A stretch of DNA of 64,000 nucleotides from Alteripontixanthobacter muriae (GCF_013336795.1 NZ_JAAFZT010000004.1:17174-81173), one strand, 5' to 3'. Positions 8,214 to 16,849 are shown, numbered from the stretch's first letter. Made by a program: numbers and translations. The notes: a model not told the origin generated them from the sequence alone.

Positions 8214-8935
8214 GCGGCGGCTTCCCGGCCGAAGGAGCGATAGAGGATCGTCAGCGCGGCGAGCAGATAGACGAGGCTTGCCGGTGCCCACATGACGATG
8301 CCCGCGATCTGCTGATCCTCGAGCGCGGACAGCCCCCAGCCTTGCGTGGTCAGCCAGTGAACCGCATAGAGCGGGCGATGCGCGAAAGTCAGCAGCGCGC
8401 CCAATGCTCCCATGGCGACCATCGTCGCCAGCAGCATCGTCGCGGCCGACGGCGCAGGCGCGCGGATGATCTTCGCCCACCAGATCGCAGCTGTTCCCGT
8501 CAGGCTGACCTGCATGGCCCAGAACACCGCATCGCTGCCCATCGCCAGTTCGTAAAGCGGCGGAGCATGCCACAGCCAGAAGGTGAGCGCATGAATGGCG
8601 GTCCAGACCCACAGTGACCCGGGAATATGCCGTTGCTCCAGCTTCAGGGCAGCAGCCAGCAACGGAGCAAGCGCCGCCACGAGGATCACATCATGCACGA
8701 TACGAACGGTAAACAGCGCCGAACCGAGCGCGCAGAATGGTGATATATAGAGAAAGACCGCAATGCCCATTGCCGCCGCAGCCGCCCTCGGGCGCAGGTC
8801 TGTCCTCCAGAAGTAGGCGGCAAAGCCTGTTAGCAACAGGGCCGCAATCAGCACCGGGTCGAAATTCCACCGGGCCAGCCACTCGGCGGGCAGGGGCGCC
8901 TGACCGCAATATGGCAACCAGTTCGGCAAATGCAT
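8210..8935 (-). CDS. ctaG: caa3-type oxidase assembly factor, CtaG family membrane protein
   Basis: A 241-residue polytopic protein (about seven helices) of the caa3_CtaG family, required in Bacillus for maturation of caa3 oxidase and distinct from the Cox11 protein that shares the ctaG name. Family-type features include paired histidines in or near helices (RIVHDVIL, WTAIHALTFWLWHAPPLYE, TFAHRPLYAVHW) and the WAPASLVYLLAAL segment near the C terminus. Such histidines are candidate copper ligands. It lies upstream of cytochrome b561 with a GTGA overlap and close to the oxidase operon, which supports an assembly role here. Confidence 0.85.
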   Translation of the reverse strand: MHLPNWLPYCGQAPLPAEWLARWNFDPVLIAALLLTGFAAYFWRTDLRPRAAAAAMGIAVFLYISPFCALGSALFTVRIVHDVILVAALAPLLAAALKLEQRHIPGSLWVWTAIHALTFWLWHAPPLYELAMGSDAVFWAMQVSLTGTAAIWWAKIIRAPAPSAATMLLATMVAMGALGALLTFAHRPLYAVHWLTTQGWGLSALEDQQIAGIVMWAPASLVYLLAALTILYRSFGREAAA

Positions 8936-9036
8936 TCCCCTTCAAGAGCCGTCAGCCTCACAGGCTGTATACGCCCGCCGGACGCCTCGCGTTCCCCTCG
9001 ACCGTAGCGCGCCGAACACCTGCATATCAAATGCAA

Positions 9037-9543
9037 TCAGAGCTCTCGCGCATCGGCGGGCTCATCACCATCCTTCTCTTTCCTGTCGCTTTCGTCCTCG
9101 TGCAGCGGCGCCATATGCTTGATGGGCGCCATGACCCAGAGGGTGAACATCGTAATCAGCGACAGCATGACAGCCACATCCAGACTGCCCAGGGCGACCG
9201 AAGCGCCGATCGCGCCGGTGATCCACAGACTCGCCGCCGTAGCAGTCCCCTTGACGGAACCCTTCAATTGCAGGATCGCGCCACCGCCGATGAAGCCCAT
9301 GCCAGCGATAAGGCCCTGAAGTATTCGGGCCATTGCTTCAGGTGCATCGGCAACCAGATTTTCCGACGCCTGGATGAATCCGCAGCTTGCCACTGCGACC
9401 AGCGGAAAAGTTCGCAATCCGGCGCTTCGCTCGGTCTTTTCGCGGTTCCAGCCGATGGGCACGGCAAGCAGATAGGCTAGAGAAATCGCCACAAGATGCG
9501 GCAGGATATCGAAATCGTCACGGCCTAGAAATTGTTCGAGCAT
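9037..9543 (-). CDS. MgtC/SapB family membrane protein
   Basis: A 168-residue protein with about five membrane helices. It carries the MgtC/SapB signatures: LAYLLAVPIGWNREK with the conserved Arg/Glu after helix two, AGLRTFPLVAVASCG, and the GMGFIGGGAIL and GTATAASLWITGAIG glycine-rich helices. The C terminus is a short charged tail. MgtC proteins modulate F-type ATPase or magnesium homeostasis in enterobacteria, but many environmental homologues are uncharacterised, so only family membership is secure. The upstream 177 bases contain an 11-bp perfect hairpin, annotated separately. Confidence 0.82.
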   Translation of the reverse strand: MLEQFLGRDDFDILPHLVAISLAYLLAVPIGWNREKTERSAGLRTFPLVAVASCGFIQASENLVADAPEAMARILQGLIAGMGFIGGGAILQLKGSVKGTATAASLWITGAIGASVALGSLDVAVMLSLITMFTLWVMAPIKHMAPLHEDESDRKEKDGDEPADAREL

Positions 9544-9581
9544 TCCTTGCCTTTGCTATCTGCTGACACATGAAAAGCAGA

Positions 9582-9611
9582 GTTCGAGGGCTACGAATGC
9601 AGCCCTCGAAC
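9582..9611 (-). terminator. Perfect 11-bp hairpin between ToxR-like gene and mgtC-like gene
   Basis: An 11-bp perfect inverted repeat (GTTCGAGGGCT and its complement) with an 8-base loop sits 3' of the ToxR-like gene and 38 bases before the mgtC-like start, both on the minus strand. Read on that strand it is followed by CTCTGCTTTTC, a weak T-rich tract. It could terminate the regulator transcript or be a structured leader of the mgtC-like gene. No other gene is visible in 9544-9720. Confidence 0.5.
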
Positions 9612-9720
9612 CAGATCATGCTTCGCATGTCTCAGATGTCTCCAATTGCGATAGGTGCTCAATGGGCTTCATCAGCTCCCGTTCCCGATATTATTGAATT
9701 GCAAGGGAGAAGTCGTGCGC

Positions 9721-10809
9721 TTAGCTGGCGTCCAGCTGTTCGGACGCGTGCGTATGGGCGGCGTAGCGACCTGTGAAAGAGCCGCGGAGGCTCCACCTCA
9801 TCGCGCCAAGGAAGACGGCACCTTCCACAGCGCCGGTGATGGTTCGGCCCACCGGCCCCATCCCGGTTTCACCGAGTAACCCGCCGATGCCGTCGAGGCG
9901 GAATTGCGACGATGGGAAGGCGCTGACGAGTTCCTGAAGGCTGCCTGCCATCATTCGTCCGTCCAGCAGGGCAATCCCAAGCCCTGCACCAAGACCCAGC
10001 ATCGCCGCGATGGCGACGCTCATCCACAGTCCGCCCCGGACCCAGAGCATTGCAAGGCCCGCGGCGCCGCCCAGGATCAGGCCCTCGACCGCTCCTGCAA
10101 ACGGGTCGACTGTTCGGCCGAACAACAGACGGAACGCATCGCTTCCCAGTAGATTGGCGAAGGCGCCCACGATCAGGCCTCCGATTGCGCCGCCCCCCAC
10201 GACCCAATACCAGCGCATCGGCGCGATGAATTTTGATGCCGCCAGACCTGCGGCGATGCCTCCACCAGCGACGCCCGCCGAAAGCAGCGACACGAGGACC
10301 AGCACGAGCAGTAAAGAGAGGGCGCCGCCGCCGCTCTGGGCCGAGATTTGAGCCGCCCCGATGAAGCCGTAAAGCATCCCCACGATCAGGCCTGCCCCCA
10401 GTGCACCCTGAATGCCCGCCAGAACAATCCGCATGAAGGCAGCGCGCGAGATCGCCTGATCCTCATTGCTCTGCTCAACGCTCCGCTCCTCCACGTTAGT
10501 GATCGGAGCGATGAACCTGTAGCCATGCTTGGGCACCGTTTCGATGAACTTCGGAGCCGAAGCGCTGTCGCCAAGGGCGCGGCGCAGGGTGCGGATGGCC
10601 TGCGTCAAGGCTTCGTCGGTCACGGGCACGCCGCGCCAGACCTCGTCCATGAACCGGTCTTTTGCGACGAGCGTCCCCTTGCTCTCCAGCAGCAGGATCA
10701 GCGCATCCATGTAGCGGGTGCCCAGATCGACCGTCCTGCCGCCCCGCGACAGGCGGCGATTGGCCAGATCGAGGCGGAATGGTCCGAATTGCACTGCGGA
10801 ATGGCTCAT
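9721..10809 (-). CDS. ToxR/CadC-like membrane-bound transcriptional regulator
   Basis: A 362-residue one-component regulator. Residues 1-105 form an OmpR/PhoB-type winged helix (DLGTRYMDALILLL, AKDRFMDEVWRGVPVTDEAL, LRRALGD, ETVPKHGYRFIAP), the order seen in CadC and ToxR. A short acidic linker (EERSVEQSNEDQ) leads to a membrane part with roughly six to eight glycine-rich helices up to residue 350. The signal is unknown. The many helices, instead of one helix plus a periplasmic sensor, suggest sensing within the membrane. It may act on the mgtC-like gene downstream or the divergent membrane protein 80 bases away; both are guesses from position. Confidence 0.78.
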   Translation of the reverse strand: MSHSAVQFGPFRLDLANRRLSRGGRTVDLGTRYMDALILLLESKGTLVAKDRFMDEVWRGVPVTDEALTQAIRTLRRALGDSASAPKFIETVPKHGYRFIAPITNVEERSVEQSNEDQAISRAAFMRIVLAGIQGALGAGLIVGMLYGFIGAAQISAQSGGGALSLLLVLVLVSLLSAGVAGGGIAAGLAASKFIAPMRWYWVVGGGAIGGLIVGAFANLLGSDAFRLLFGRTVDPFAGAVEGLILGGAAGLAMLWVRGGLWMSVAIAAMLGLGAGLGIALLDGRMMAGSLQELVSAFPSSQFRLDGIGGLLGETGMGPVGRTITGAVEGAVFLGAMRWSLRGSFTGRYAAHTHASEQLDAS

Positions 10810-10889
10810 TTCAGCGATTGCTCATCTTTGGCTCATGCCGCTCACCCCTCGATAGGCCAATGATGGCGCGTTAACAGCAAGGAGGCAAT

Positions 10890-11714
10890 ATGATGAACAG
10901 CAACGCAACGAGAAGCCCGCGCCGGTTCTGGAACCCGTGGCGCATCATCGGGTGGAGCGTGATCGCGGCGCTCATCGCCCTTCCGGCAGTGGCGATGCAA
11001 TTCACCGCAGAGGTCAGCTGGACGGCTTCGGACTTCATCTTCGCCATCGTCATGCTGGGCGGCGTTGGCCTCGCGTTCGAGATGGCGGTGCGTGCCAGCG
11101 GCAGCGGGGCCTATCGCGGCGGCGCCGCCATTGCGCTGGGTGCAGGGCTGCTGATGATATGGGCGAATGGAGCCGTTGGCATCGTCGGCAGCGAGGACGA
11201 GCCGATCAATCTGTGGTTCAATCTCATTCCGCTGCTGGCGCTGTTCGCGGCCATCGGAGCACGCTTTACTCCCCGCGGAATGGCTACTGCGATGATGGCC
11301 ACCGCCGCCGCGCAGGTGCTGGTCGGGGTCATCATCCAGTTGCAGGGGCACTTTACCTGGGTGTTCACGCTGATCTGGACGGGCGGCTGGCTTATGTCCG
11401 CCATGCTGTTCCGCAAGTCGGCGCAGGAGGGCTGGTGGTCAGCTGCGCCAGAAGCGCGGGTAGAACAGGATCAGCACGGTAAACAGTTCCAGTCGGCCCA
11501 GCAGCATGCCGAAGGACAGGAGCCATTTGGCCAGATCGGGAAGGGTGGAAAAATTGCCAGCCGGCCCGATCGTGTCCCCCATGCCGGGGCCGACATTCGC
11601 AAGAGCTGTGACGGCACCGCTGGCGCTGGTGAGGAAATCCAGCCCCATGGCCATCAGCATGATGGTGAGCGCGGAATAGGCGGCGAAGAAGATGGCGAAG
11701 AAGACGACCACTGA
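10890..11714 (+). CDS. Hypothetical membrane protein with suspect C-terminal read-through
   Basis: The first about 185 residues form a membrane protein with five to six helices (IIGWSVIAALIALPAVA, ASDFIFAIVMLGGVGLAF, AIALGAGLLMIWA, LIPLLALFAAIGA, AQVLVGVIIQL, WVFTLIWTGGWLMSAM). It resembles small uncharacterised membrane proteins of the group. After RKSAQEGW the frame continues 276 bases antisense to trkH, producing a hydrophilic tail rich in His, Glu and Gly that looks non-coding. Removal of one G in the GGAGGGC run near 11430 would give a stop at about 11461. The gene therefore looks either frameshifted, misassembled or truly extended. An AGGAGG-like site lies before the start (gcaaggaggc). 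Confidence 0.55.
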   Translation: MMNSNATRSPRRFWNPWRIIGWSVIAALIALPAVAMQFTAEVSWTASDFIFAIVMLGGVGLAFEMAVRASGSGAYRGGAAIALGAGLLMIWANGAVGIVGSEDEPINLWFNLIPLLALFAAIGARFTPRGMATAMMATAAAQVLVGVIIQLQGHFTWVFTLIWTGGWLMSAMLFRKSAQEGWWSAAPEARVEQDQHGKQFQSAQQHAEGQEPFGQIGKGGKIASRPDRVPHAGADIRKSCDGTAGAGEEIQPHGHQHDGERGIGGEEDGEEDDH

Positions 11715-12941
11715 ATTGATGACATCGTCGGTCAGTGGCCTGCCATTATACGTCTTGGCGACGACGCTGTTGGGATAGAGCAATTGCCGGAAATGCGATT
11801 TCAGCATCACGTACATGACTTCGAAGCGGAAGATCTTGATCCCGCCTGCCGTGGAACCGGTGCAGCCCCCGACGAAGGTCAGTCCGAAAAACATCGCCAC
11901 CGCGACGTTGCTCCACAGCGTGTAATCCGTGGTGGCGTAGCCGGTCGTCGTCACCACCGACACGATGTTGAAGGCAGCGAAGCGGTAGGCTGCCTCGGCA
12001 TCGTAAAGACCCGAGAGGAACAGGGCGGTGCCGGTCACGGCAATGGTGAATGCCAGGAACAGGACAAAGCTTCTGACCTGCGAGTCGAACAGCGCGCGCC
12101 TGTCGCCGGCCAGCAGCCGGACATAAAGAACGAACGGTATGCCGCCCGCCAGCATGAACAGGGTTCCGGTCCACTGGATGCCATTGGCCTCCCAATTGCC
12201 GAAGGAACTGTCGGACGTGGAATAGCCGCCGGTCGAGATCGTGGTCAGGGCGTGCAGGACAGCCTCGAACAGGGTCATTCCCTGCAACCAGTAGGTTGCC
12301 GCCGCCAGGATCGTAATGCCGAGATAGACGCTGCCAATGGCCGCCGCGATCTGTCTCACCTTGGGCAGGACCTTCTCGGAACGATCCGAGGATTCCGTGC
12401 GGAACAATTGCATTCCGCCGATGCCGAGTGCGGGCAGCACCGCGATTGCGATGGCGATGATCCCGATGCCGCCCATCCATTGCAGTAGCGCCCGCCAGGT
12501 CAGCAGGCCCGGCGGCGCATCCTCCAGGCCGGAAATGACCGTGGAGCCGGTTGTCGTGATGCCGGAGATCGCCTCGAAAAAGGCGTTCGTCACATCTCCG
12601 CTGGTGGCGCCGAAGGGCGTCAGATAAAGCGGCACGGCGCTGAGTGCCGCGACGCTGAACCAGCTGAGCGGTGTCAGCAGGAACGCCTGCCGCAGGTTGA
12701 GCCCCTGCGCCAGCGATCCGCGAAAGGCGCTTACCAGAACCAGACCCAGGGCTCCGCCGCCGGTCACGGCCAGCGCGAACGCTCTCCAGTCCCCGGAATC
12801 ATTCGCCAGATCGACGAACATGGGAATGAGCATCATGGCGGAGGTAGCTAGGAGGACCATGCCCACGAGGTAGAGGACCGGTTTCGCACCGCCCGCCAGC
12901 CATCCCAGACGAGGGTGGAAGATCGGGCGCCCCCTTCTCAC
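11439..12941 (-). CDS. trkH: Trk potassium uptake protein TrkH
   Basis: A 500-residue K+ channel-like subunit of the Trk system in the inner membrane. All four M1-P-M2 repeats show their selectivity loop: GITTTGSTV, STGGYST, VTTTGYATTD and ANVGPGMGD. The C-terminal end (LFTVLILFYPRFWR) matches the family terminus. The start at 12941 overlaps the trkA stop as ATGA, so trkA and trkH form an operon with trkA first. The 3' end is overlapped by the open frame of the convergent membrane protein gene. Confidence 0.93.
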   Translation of the reverse strand: MRRGRPIFHPRLGWLAGGAKPVLYLVGMVLLATSAMMLIPMFVDLANDSGDWRAFALAVTGGGALGLVLVSAFRGSLAQGLNLRQAFLLTPLSWFSVAALSAVPLYLTPFGATSGDVTNAFFEAISGITTTGSTVISGLEDAPPGLLTWRALLQWMGGIGIIAIAIAVLPALGIGGMQLFRTESSDRSEKVLPKVRQIAAAIGSVYLGITILAAATYWLQGMTLFEAVLHALTTISTGGYSTSDSSFGNWEANGIQWTGTLFMLAGGIPFVLYVRLLAGDRRALFDSQVRSFVLFLAFTIAVTGTALFLSGLYDAEAAYRFAAFNIVSVVTTTGYATTDYTLWSNVAVAMFFGLTFVGGCTGSTAGGIKIFRFEVMYVMLKSHFRQLLYPNSVVAKTYNGRPLTDDVINSVVVFFAIFFAAYSALTIMLMAMGLDFLTSASGAVTALANVGPGMGDTIGPAGNFSTLPDLAKWLLSFGMLLGRLELFTVLILFYPRFWRS

Positions 12942-14323
12942 CGGAAGCGCGATTTCTTTGCCCCCAGCAGGGCTTCGGCCAGGCGCAGGGCGCTGTAGAC
13001 CACCAGAGCGACAACACGGTCGCCCTGCCTGATCTCAAGGTCGGGCGTCGGGAAGATGACGAGATCGTCGCGTATGATCGCACCGATTTTCATACCGCGC
13101 GGCAGGTCGAGCCGCCCCAGCGGCTGGCCCATCAGGCGCGAGGATGCGGTGATCTCGGCCTCGATCACCTCGCCGAAATCTTCCCTGAGCGTGTAAAGCG
13201 CCGAGATTGAGTCGTGGCGGATGTGGCGCAGGACGGTCGAGATCGTCAGGGTGCTCGGATTGACGACTGCATCGATGCCGAGCGTCGGCAACAAGGCTTC
13301 GTAGGACCGCTTGTTTACAAGCGTAATTGCACGCGAACAGCCTGCTTCCTTGCCCAGAACGGCTGCGAAGATGTTGGTTTCATCATCGTCGGTGACCGTG
13401 ATGATGGTGTCGCTCGACCCGACTCCGGCTTCGTTCAGCAGCATCCGGTCCAGAGCGTCGCCTTGCAGCACCACGACATTGTCACCGAGTTCCCGTGCCG
13501 CGAAGCTGGCGCGCGCCGGGTCGCGTTCGATGATCTTCAGATTGAGCCGGCGGTTCTCGGCCTGCAACTTGCGCGCCAGATGCAGTCCCACATTGCCCCC
13601 GCCGACGATTACGATCCTGCGGGCTTCCTTCTCGTCATGACTGAAGGCGGCCATAACTGCGTCGATCTCGTCCGTGCTGGCGAGAACATAGACATCGTCG
13701 CCAAGCGCGATCCGGTCGTCTGCTTCGGGCGTGAAGCAGTTTCCGTCGCGTATTATCGCGAGGACAGTCGCCCCGCTCAGGCCGCAATCGGTCGAGATTT
13801 GCTCGATCGTCTTGCCGATAACCGGCGCGTCGGCGGAAAGGGTGTGGATGCCGAGCAGTTCGATCCTGTCGCCGGCAAGTGGAAGCATGTCGAAGGCGCC
13901 TGGAGTACGCAGCCGCCTTTCGATGCCGCTGGCGATCTCGATTTCGGGTGAGATGACGACGTCGATGGGGAGATGTTCCGCCGCGTAAAGTCCGGCCCCA
14001 TGCTGCGCTATGTAGCCCGCATGCCGCAAGCGCGCGATCCGGTATTTCACATTGAACAGGGAATAGGCGACCTGGCAGGCAACCATGTTCACCTCGTCCG
14101 ATTGCGTAACCGCGATCAGCATATCGGCGTTTTTCGCGCCCGCCTGTTTGAGGACCGCGGGATGCGAGGCATGGCCGGTCACGCCGCGAACTTCATAATT
14201 CTGATCGACTTGATGCACCTGCTCCTCGTCGATATCGATGACGGTTACATCGATATCTTCGCGAGCAAGGTGCCGTGCGATGGTCGTGCCGACCTGCCCG
14301 GCGCCGCAGATGATGACTTTCAT
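12938..14323 (-). CDS. trkA: Trk system regulatory subunit TrkA
   Basis: A 461-residue cytoplasmic gating subunit that binds nucleotides and controls TrkH. It contains two RCK units, each a Rossmann RCK-N domain with a glycine motif (GAGQVGTTIA at residue 6; GGGNVGLHLA near 233) followed by an RCK-C domain. Acidic residues closing the nucleotide site are present (TVIDIDEE; KIIERDP). The length is that of enteric TrkA. It is the first gene of the trkA-trkH operon, overlapping trkH by four bases. The start is the ATG at 14323. Confidence 0.93.
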   Translation of the reverse strand: MKVIICGAGQVGTTIARHLAREDIDVTVIDIDEEQVHQVDQNYEVRGVTGHASHPAVLKQAGAKNADMLIAVTQSDEVNMVACQVAYSLFNVKYRIARLRHAGYIAQHGAGLYAAEHLPIDVVISPEIEIASGIERRLRTPGAFDMLPLAGDRIELLGIHTLSADAPVIGKTIEQISTDCGLSGATVLAIIRDGNCFTPEADDRIALGDDVYVLASTDEIDAVMAAFSHDEKEARRIVIVGGGNVGLHLARKLQAENRRLNLKIIERDPARASFAARELGDNVVVLQGDALDRMLLNEAGVGSSDTIITVTDDDETNIFAAVLGKEAGCSRAITLVNKRSYEALLPTLGIDAVVNPSTLTISTVLRHIRHDSISALYTLREDFGEVIEAEITASSRLMGQPLGRLDLPRGMKIGAIIRDDLVIFPTPDLEIRQGDRVVALVVYSALRLAEALLGAKKSRFR

Positions 14324-14490
14324 GGGATCGCCCCCGCTGTGTTCGCGCCGCCATAGAGGCTGGATGCGTCGGCAGACAAGCGTTGCCTTGGCGCAGCGCC
14401 GGTCGAGTTGCTTGCCTGGTCAGCGCTTTAGGGTTGCGGACGGAGTACTGCCTGGGGAATAAGAAGGTGCGACAGAAAAGGGGAAGCGAG

Positions 14491-14739
14491 ATGGCCGTTT
14501 CGGGAAAGCTGCTGGTGGAACGGGGCTCTTACGGCGCCCCGTCGCAGGATTGGGGCGAATTCAAGTTTCTCGGGCTACCTTCCCCCGGCGACCGGATCGA
14601 GGCGCAATATGACGGGGGGACGCATTACCTGACGATCCTCTGCGTTCACCATCGCCCGGTTGCCGTTGCCGCGACCGAGTCGGCTTCGGACATGCCGCGG
14701 GCGGAGATCGTCGCCAAATGGACCGGCAAGCGCGATTGA
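14491..14739 (+). CDS. Small hypothetical protein
   Basis: The ATG at 14491 gives 82 residues with a purine-rich site (GGGAAGCGAG) directly before it; a longer frame from 14383 has weaker coding character. The protein begins VSGKLLVERGSYGAPSQDWG and is predicted cytoplasmic, with beta-rich character and no recognisable catalytic motif. I do not recognise a family. It stands alone between divergently transcribed trkA and the convergent carbonic anhydrase, with a hairpin immediately after the stop. Confidence 0.6.
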   Translation: MAVSGKLLVERGSYGAPSQDWGEFKFLGLPSPGDRIEAQYDGGTHYLTILCVHHRPVAVAATESASDMPRAEIVAKWTGKRD

Positions 14740-14815
14740 CCGGCTGCAGGCAGACAGGCGCTTTCTTTCGCAGCCGGTAAAACGCCGGGCGACTGGACTG
14801 CTCCAGCCACCCGGC
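14739..14815. terminator. Back-to-back hairpins between convergent genes
   Basis: Two inverted repeats fill the 90-base gap. ACCGGCTGC at 14739-14747 pairs with GCAGCCGGT at 14770-14778, just after the plus-strand stop. GCCGGG at 14784-14789 pairs with CCCGGC at 14810-14815; on the minus strand this second hairpin is followed by GTTTTA, a short T tract suited to terminate the carbonic anhydrase transcript. Confidence 0.55.
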
Positions 14816-14829
14816 ATGATGTGTCAGTC

Positions 14830-15555
14830 TCAGGGCCGGTCGAAGAAGTCGACGGCGCCGGTCTCGAGGTTGTAATAGGCGCCCACGACCTTGAGCTGAC
14901 CGGTCTTCTGCGGTTCGAGAAGCAGGGGGTCGGTCGTGGTACGCAGGTGATTGACCACGCGCGACACGTTTGCGCGAATGGCATTGTCGAGCATGTTGCC
15001 TTCCTTGCCGCGGACGGAAAGCACCGCAGGGATGATCGGTTCGATCATCTGCCCGATGCTGCCGGGATAGGTGGCATTGTCGGTGACCACTGCCTGGGCG
15101 GCCGAGACAGCGCCGCAGCTTTCGTGGCCCATCACGACGACCAGCGGGACGCCCAGTTCGGCGACCGCATATTCGACCGACCCGAGCGCGACGGTATCGA
15201 CGGTGTTGCCGGCATTGCGGATGATGAACAATTCACCCAGCCCGCGTCCGAACAGGATCTCCGGTGAAACCCGGCTGTCCGAACAGGTGACATAGGCTGC
15301 AAAGGGAGCCTGGCCCTTGGCGATTTCGAGCCGCCGTTCGCGACCCACCGCCGCCGCAGTCGGAACATCGTTGAGGAAATTGCGGTTGCCTTCGATCAGC
15401 AGCGCGAGTGCCTCGTCGGGCGACAGCGTGGTCTTGCCCTTGTACACGGGGGCAAGAGGGGCAGCTACGGGCGACTGCGCTGCGGCCATGCCGCTGACGG
15501 CTGCCGCGCCGCCTGCTGCGGCTGCTCCGGCGAGAATGTTTCGTCTGGAAATCAT
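14830..15555 (-). CDS. Tat-exported beta-carbonic anhydrase
   Basis: A 241-residue beta-class carbonic anhydrase catalysing reversible CO2 hydration. The zinc ligands appear in CSDSR (Cys plus the Asp/Arg dyad, about residue 90) and GHESCG (His and Cys, about residue 143). An N-terminal twin-arginine signal (SRRNILAG, then an Ala-rich h-region ending AAAQS) indicates folded export to the periplasm, unlike the usual cytoplasmic enzymes. The length beyond the signal is typical. It is followed, 16 bases upstream on the same strand, by the calcium/sodium antiporter gene, which precedes it in transcription; they may share a transcript. Confidence 0.9.
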   Translation of the reverse strand: MISRRNILAGAAAAGGAAAVSGMAAAQSPVAAPLAPVYKGKTTLSPDEALALLIEGNRNFLNDVPTAAAVGRERRLEIAKGQAPFAAYVTCSDSRVSPEILFGRGLGELFIIRNAGNTVDTVALGSVEYAVAELGVPLVVVMGHESCGAVSAAQAVVTDNATYPGSIGQMIEPIIPAVLSVRGKEGNMLDNAIRANVSRVVNHLRTTTDPLLLEPQKTGQLKVVGAYYNLETGAVDFFDRP

Positions 15556-15571
15556 TGGATCACTCCTGTTT

Positions 15572-16540
15572 TCACGCGTTGACTATAAGATATACGAGGT
15601 AGGCGGCGTAGAGTGCCACCAGGGCCACGGCCGGAACGCGGGTTACGGCACGCGGAAACAGCACCAGCAGGAAGATCGCCAAGGCGCTGGCGACCACGAG
15701 GCCGATGTCGGCCGGCCAGAGATCCTTCGGCAGCCCTGCCGGGGCCAGCAGCATGGCCGCGCCGCCGATCCCGAAGATGTTGTAGATGTTGGAGCCTATC
15801 ACATTTCCGAACGCCACGCCCGCTTCGCCCTTGCGAGCCGCGATGACCGAGGTGACGAGTTCGGGAAGCGATGTCCCGATCGCGACGATGGTAAGCCCGA
15901 TCAGGGTCTCCGTCAGTCCCGCGATCCGCGCCAGATCGATCGCTCCGATGACCAGCATGCGTCCGCCGCCAATAAGGATCGCGAGGCCGAGCAGGGTGAG
16001 CATGACCGGCTTTGTCCAGCCGTCTTCCGAAGCTGCTCCCGCGAATTCGTCACCATCCATGCCGGATGGGCTACCGGTGCCAGCGGAATAGCGGCGGCGG
16101 CCGTCTATATAGGCCCAGCCGATGTAGGCGAAAAGACAGGCAAGGAGGATGAGGCCCGCAAGAACGCTACCGAGACCGGTGATCGCCAAAAGAGCCAGCA
16201 GAACACTGCCTGCCAGCGCGAACACCGGATCGCGCAGGCGATTGTCGGATGCAATCGCGATGGGGGTAACAAGCGCAGCGATGCCGAGGATCAGCAGGCT
16301 GTTGGCGAGATTGGAACCGACGATATTGCCCCAGGCGATTGCCGGCGATCCGGCGAGCGACGCCTCGACGCTCGTCACCAGTTCCGGCATGGACGTGCCG
16401 AAGCCGACAACGACCAGGCCGATGACGAGCGGTTGCACGCCCGCCTTCGCCGCCAGTCCAACCGCGCCACGCACCAGGATTTCTCCACCCAGGACGAGCG
16501 CGAGAAGGCCAGCGGCCACCAGGAAAATCGTGAACGTCAC
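15572..16540 (-). CDS. Calcium/sodium antiporter (CaCA family, YrbG-like)
   Basis: A 322-residue inner-membrane exchanger with about ten helices in two inverted halves. The paired alpha-repeat signatures of the CaCA family are clear: GFGTSMPELVTSVEA with GNIVGSNLANSLLILG, and AIGTSLPELVTSVIA with GNVIGSNIYNIFGIGG. The acidic residues in these repeats bind the cation. The start codon is a GTG at 16540. Gene order suggests transcription together with the exported carbonic anhydrase, which would make sense for periplasmic carbonate and calcium handling, but this is only inference from spacing. Confidence 0.9.
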   Translation of the reverse strand: MTFTIFLVAAGLLALVLGGEILVRGAVGLAAKAGVQPLVIGLVVVGFGTSMPELVTSVEASLAGSPAIAWGNIVGSNLANSLLILGIAALVTPIAIASDNRLRDPVFALAGSVLLALLAITGLGSVLAGLILLACLFAYIGWAYIDGRRRYSAGTGSPSGMDGDEFAGAASEDGWTKPVMLTLLGLAILIGGGRMLVIGAIDLARIAGLTETLIGLTIVAIGTSLPELVTSVIAARKGEAGVAFGNVIGSNIYNIFGIGGAAMLLAPAGLPKDLWPADIGLVVASALAIFLLVLFPRAVTRVPAVALVALYAAYLVYLIVNA

Positions 16541-16568
16541 AAGTGCGGGCAGTGCCCTTTTCTAAGCC

Positions 16569-16739
16569 TCACCCGGCAGCCGGAATGCGTTGCCGCAGCA
16601 AAGCGATCCGGTCCTTCAGGCGGAGCCTGATACGCTTCGCCATCTTCAGTTCTTCCTGCCGTCCGGCAGCGCGGCAATTGTCGACCCGGCGGTTAAGGAC
16701 CCGGTGACGTTCCTGAAGGGAATCGAGTAGATCGGTCAT
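16569..16739 (-). CDS. YdcH-like (DUF465) small coiled-coil protein
   Basis: The ATG at 16739 has a good ribosome site (AGGAGAGA on the coding strand) and gives 56 residues; a longer frame to 16796 is less likely. The protein is a single charged helix hairpin (SLQERHRVLNRRVDNC, then MAKRIRLRLKDRIALLRQRI) matching the YdcH/DUF465 pattern with KRIRLRLKDRI near the end. The function of the family is unknown; such proteins are small cytoplasmic helical hairpins. It is transcribed in the same direction as the antiporter and lies 28 bases before it. Confidence 0.75.
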   Translation of the reverse strand: MTDLLDSLQERHRVLNRRVDNCRAAGRQEELKMAKRIRLRLKDRIALLRQRIPAAG

Positions 16740-16849
16740 GTCTCTCTCCTTGCTTCTGGTTGAACCAATCTGGCGACTTGCGGCGAGATAAGCCAATTGA
16801 AACAGATCCGCTGATACGATAGAGGCAGCCTATCGCGAAGGAGCCCTGA

